The notes under the pieces were generated by a model. It saw only the letters and a program-made list of their open reading frames with translations. It made no database searches and was not told the DNA's origin. A DNA stretch of 64,000 nt from Thermoproteus sp. (lineage in GTDB: Archaea > Thermoproteota > Thermoprotei > Thermoproteales > Thermoproteaceae), in assembly GCA_038893495.1 (NCBI GenBank), contig JAWARJ010000001.1, forward strand, positions 1,725,824-1,789,823, in the 5' to 3' direction. Shown here piece after piece: positions 61,973 through 64,000 of the stretch; position 1 is the stretch's first letter; the number at the start of each line of letters is the position of its first letter. The translations under genes were made by a program, and so were the position numbers.

Positions 61973-62629
61973 GTGTTCTGGCGGCTGTTCTCGCCCGCTA
62001 AGGAGAAGGAGTTGCCCAAAATAGGGGGCAAGCCCGTGTATATAGCGAACGTCTTATTCTTAGGCACGGCGGAGAGAGGGGAGTTCGACGTGAGGCGCCA
62101 CAAGCTCGTGGCTCTGTATGTAAAGGACGGCTCGGGCCAGCAGTACAGACTAGATACCAGCAACATCAAGGTCAAAATAAGCAGAGAGGGCATAGACCTA
62201 GACGTGTCGGCCGTGCCTAAATTTTTTGAGATAAAGATGAGAGAACTAAACGCGTTGGTGAAGCGCCTCGACGAGGAGAGAAAAAACATAGAGGAGTCCT
62301 ACAGGAAGCTCGAAGAGGCCCTGATAAGGGGGAACATCAGCCTGCAGATATATGAGGACTCGAAGAAGCGGATAGCAGAAAAGGAGAAGAGGCTCGCCGC
62401 TTCTTGCATCGAGGCCGAGAAGAGCTTCATGGGCGTAAGCGACGCGTTGAAGAGGCTCCTGAACGATGTTGAGTCCAAGAGGGAAGCTCTGGAGGCCAAG
62501 AGGCTTCTCGACAAAATCGACAAAAACGAAGAGGAGATGTTGGCGAACCTCATAGCGCTTAGATCTAGCATTATGTCTATAGACCAAATGTTGAACACCC
62601 TATTGTTGCAATTGAGACTTGTCTGCTAG
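61973..62629 (+). CDS. CdvA-like coiled-coil protein
   Basis: 218 residues. The N-terminal 75 residues look like a PRC-barrel-type beta domain (GGKPVYIANVLFLGTAERGE; RHKLVALYVKDGSGQQYRLD). A long coiled coil follows (about 80-200). That layout matches CdvA, the membrane-binding division protein of Sulfolobales. Thermoproteales lack the ESCRT-III partner CdvB and use other division machinery, so its role here is open. The C-terminal E3B peptide of CdvA that binds CdvB is not evident. GTG 61973 follows CTTTTTATTT by 24 bp. Confidence 0.78.
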   Translation: MFWRLFSPAKEKELPKIGGKPVYIANVLFLGTAERGEFDVRRHKLVALYVKDGSGQQYRLDTSNIKVKISREGIDLDVSAVPKFFEIKMRELNALVKRLDEERKNIEESYRKLEEALIRGNISLQIYEDSKKRIAEKEKRLAASCIEAEKSFMGVSDALKRLLNDVESKREALEAKRLLDKIDKNEEEMLANLIALRSSIMSIDQMLNTLLLQLRLVC

Positions 62630-62832
62630 TCCGCTATATCGACTCCTGCGAAGTCGACAGGGGGCAAGAGCCGCCCCTCCTCGTCGTAGTAGCCCACTAT
62701 TACGTGTTCTCTATTCGCTCTGCACCTCCTGCAATATATATAGAGCCTCCCCTTAAATACCGTCAAGTTGAACCCCACATCGAGCACTCTCTCGTTGCCG
62801 CAAGAAGTACATCTAAGGAGCCACTTGGTCAT
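62626..62832 (-). CDS. Small zinc-ribbon protein
   Basis: 68 residues: CTSCG near the N-terminus and CRRC near residue 34 make one zinc ribbon, followed by a short acidic tail (DFAGVDIAD). It is coupled to the ATP-grasp gene by a 4-bp overlap. It might be a carrier or regulator for that enzyme (compare LysW with LysX), but it lacks LysW's C-terminal EDWGE and is longer. Confidence 0.75.
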   Translation of the reverse strand: MTKWLLRCTSCGNERVLDVGFNLTVFKGRLYIYCRRCRANREHVIVGYYDEEGRLLPPVDFAGVDIAD

Positions 62833-63704
62833 TTCCTCAACGACTCTATGTAGTCTACTATATATTGCGCCGGATTTATGCCCGTGCTGGATTTAAATCC
62901 CCTCCAGTCCGGCGATGCGTTTACCTCAAACACTACATAGCCGTTTTTACCTTCGCCTATATCTACGCCGGAGTATATAAGCCCCAAGGCCTTAGTGGCC
63001 CTTACTGCGAGCTCTTCGAGTTCTGCGCTGAGGCTACAAGGCTCGGCCCTCGCGCCCTGCGCTATATTCGTCTTCCACATGTTCGATATCCTATACATAC
63101 ACCCTATGGCCCTCCCGTCGACCACAATAACTCTAATGTCTCTGTTGGGCTTCTCGATGTATTTCTGTATGTAAAGCGGGTTGTGCGATATCAAAAGAGT
63201 CCTCATTACTTGAAACGCAGAGTCGGGATCTGTGAACAACATAGCGCCGAATCCCCGACTCCCCTGTATGGGCTTCACGACGACCGCCTCGAGGGCCTTG
63301 GCGGCGTTGTAGGCGTAGAACAGATCTTCTGTAACTACAGTGGGGGGAATCGGTATCTTTGCCCTCCTCAAGATATATAGGCTCATCAATTTGTCTCTAG
63401 ACGCCATCAGCCCCCTTATGGGGTTTATCGCTATGGTCCCCTCTTGTTCCAAAATCTCTAGGGTCGTCACCCGTCTGATCATGGTATTGGAGTCTAAAAG
63501 GAACCCTATACCTCTAATAACCACGACGTCGGGCTTAAGCGGCCCCCGTCTGGTCTCGACAAAAACGCCGTCTTGGCTCATCCTCACTGAAAGCCTCTGG
63601 ATGGGCACATATCGGTACTTAATCCCCCTCTTCTTCAACTCGAACACTATGTCTCGAGTCGGCTCGTCGGGGATCGACGACTCAGCTACTACTACCACCT
63701 CCAC
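62829..63704 (-). CDS. RimK/LysX-type ATP-grasp ligase
   Basis: 291 residues. ATP-grasp core: RDKLMSLYILRRAKIPIPPT near residue 113, VVVKPIQGSRGFGAMLFTD near 148, YIQKYIEKPNRDIRVIVVDG near 186, and the metal site YVVFEVNASPDWRGF near 260. It is similar to RimK, LysX and MptN ligases that add Glu or an amino acid to a carboxylate. The frame is open to 63875, but GTG 63704 (product MEVVVVAESSIPDEPTRD) is right for the fold and lies 24 bp from the TATA element. Confidence 0.88.
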   Translation of the reverse strand: MEVVVVAESSIPDEPTRDIVFELKKRGIKYRYVPIQRLSVRMSQDGVFVETRRGPLKPDVVVIRGIGFLLDSNTMIRRVTTLEILEQEGTIAINPIRGLMASRDKLMSLYILRRAKIPIPPTVVTEDLFYAYNAAKALEAVVVKPIQGSRGFGAMLFTDPDSAFQVMRTLLISHNPLYIQKYIEKPNRDIRVIVVDGRAIGCMYRISNMWKTNIAQGARAEPCSLSAELEELAVRATKALGLIYSGVDIGEGKNGYVVFEVNASPDWRGFKSSTGINPAQYIVDYIESLRK

Positions 63705-63723
63705 GGGAGGGGCCTCACATCTG

Positions 63724-63732
63724 TTTATATAA
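63724..63732. promoter_or_regulatory. Symmetric TATA element between divergent starts
   Basis: TTTATATAA is centred at 63728, 24 bp from GTG 63704 (minus) and 25 bp from GTG 63753 (plus). Confidence 0.55.
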
Positions 63733-63752
63733 GGATAGACGACGTAAAGTAA

Positions 63753-64000
63753 GTGCGCCTGCGGGCCTCGAGCGGAGTTGCCATGTGTCCGTCGTGCGGC
63801 TTCGCCATGCCGGGTCTCGACATATGCGAACTGGCAGGCACCTGCGTCGAGTGCGCCCGGAAGAAGCTGGGTCATATTTGTGACGACTGCCCCGAAAGGA
63901 GGCGGTGCGACGCCGCGCTTGAAGGCTTGAGATTCATAAAATCGCTGGAGCCAAAACTAGACGTATTTGTAGATACGTCTAGACGTGTGGTACAAAAGGC
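63753..64000 (+). CDS. Cys-rich protein, 3' end beyond the window
   Basis: An open frame from GTG 63753 runs to the window end. ATG 63783 is the other candidate start, giving MCPSCGFAMPGLDICELAGT. Nine cysteines fall in the first 43 residues from that Met (CPSC, CELAGTCVEC, CDDCPERRRC), so it binds zinc or an iron-sulfur cluster. The following residues are helical (LEGLRFIKSLEPKLDVFVD). Family not recognised. Confidence 0.65.
   Translation, partial: MRLRASSGVAMCPSCGFAMPGLDICELAGTCVECARKKLGHICDDCPERRRCDAALEGLRFIKSLEPKLDVFVDTSRRVVQK

Noticed and set aside
1-64000. CRISPR arrays, insertion sequences, rRNA genes or a replication origin
   Set aside because: No spaced repeat series, transposase frame, rRNA sequence or origin-binding repeats with a Cdc6/Orc gene were seen.

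Overview
The window is chromosomal DNA of a hyperthermophilic crenarchaeon of the Thermoproteaceae, most likely Thermoproteus or a close relative of Pyrobaculum. The evidence is archaeal and crenarchaeal machinery throughout (split RNA polymerase subunits A' and A'', RpoH, RpoN and D; A-type ATPase; RadA; CDP-archaeol synthase; RIO2; archaeal MAT), a PaRep2b-family protein (a family restricted to this group), a tRNA-Ser with a short intron at a non-canonical site, ATA as the favoured Ile codon, many GTG starts, and mostly leaderless genes with a TATA box centred about 22-26 bp upstream of the start codon. I used that TATA-to-start geometry to correct a number of start codons. I see no rRNA, CRISPR array, insertion sequence or origin.

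Layout. 1-2.2 kb: an edge-truncated PaRep2b gene, tRNA-Ser(GGA) and tRNA-Leu(CAA). 1.75-9.3 kb: a Mut7-C RNase-domain protein, RqcH/NFACT, endonuclease IV, TruD, uL14 and S-adenosylhomocysteine hydrolase. 9.3-25.5 kb: several unrecognised small genes mixed with a B3/4-domain protein, a cyclic-2,3-diphosphoglycerate-synthetase-like protein, a metallophosphoesterase, a B12-dependent ribonucleotide reductase, SerRS, UMP kinase, YchF, a multi-CBS protein and uS11. 25.6-37.4 kb: Nog1-like GTPase, RtcA, an ADP-forming acyl-CoA synthetase alpha-type protein, SAM hydrolase, a PhoU-like protein, an AmrS-like radical SAM enzyme, a proteasome beta subunit lacking Thr1, endonuclease V, a DUF357-cytidylyltransferase fusion, RIO2 and DUF460. 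37.4-53.6 kb: one unbroken minus-strand run reading, in order of transcription, zinc finger, carS, atpF-E-A, rpoH-B-A1-A2, rpl30e, nusA, rps12, rpoD, rpl18e, rpl13, rps9, rpoN, lsm, mat. 53.6-64 kb: a B12-binding radical SAM protein, RadA, a Trm5-like methyltransferase, DUF2070, family-4 uracil-DNA glycosylase, a CdvA-like coiled-coil protein and a RimK-like ATP-grasp enzyme paired with a zinc-ribbon protein.

The least expected content lies in the gaps between genes. I find up to eight C/D-box guide RNAs with the canonical C, D', C' and D spacing. Three are near perfect (61271-61319, 18100-18147 and 25570-25616). One guide matches the universally conserved peptidyl-transferase segment of 23S rRNA, and another matches the D-arm of a tRNA. 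Most sit in promoter gaps and have their own TATA element, several of them shared with or interlocked with a protein gene. Several divergent gene pairs likewise share a single near-symmetric TATA element placed midway between two leaderless start codons.

Most protein genes serve translation (ribosomal proteins, SerRS, TruD, Trm5-like, RqcH, Nog1, RIO2), transcription, DNA repair (endonuclease IV, endonuclease V, UDG, RadA) and S-adenosylmethionine turnover (MAT, SAH hydrolase, SAM hydrolase).
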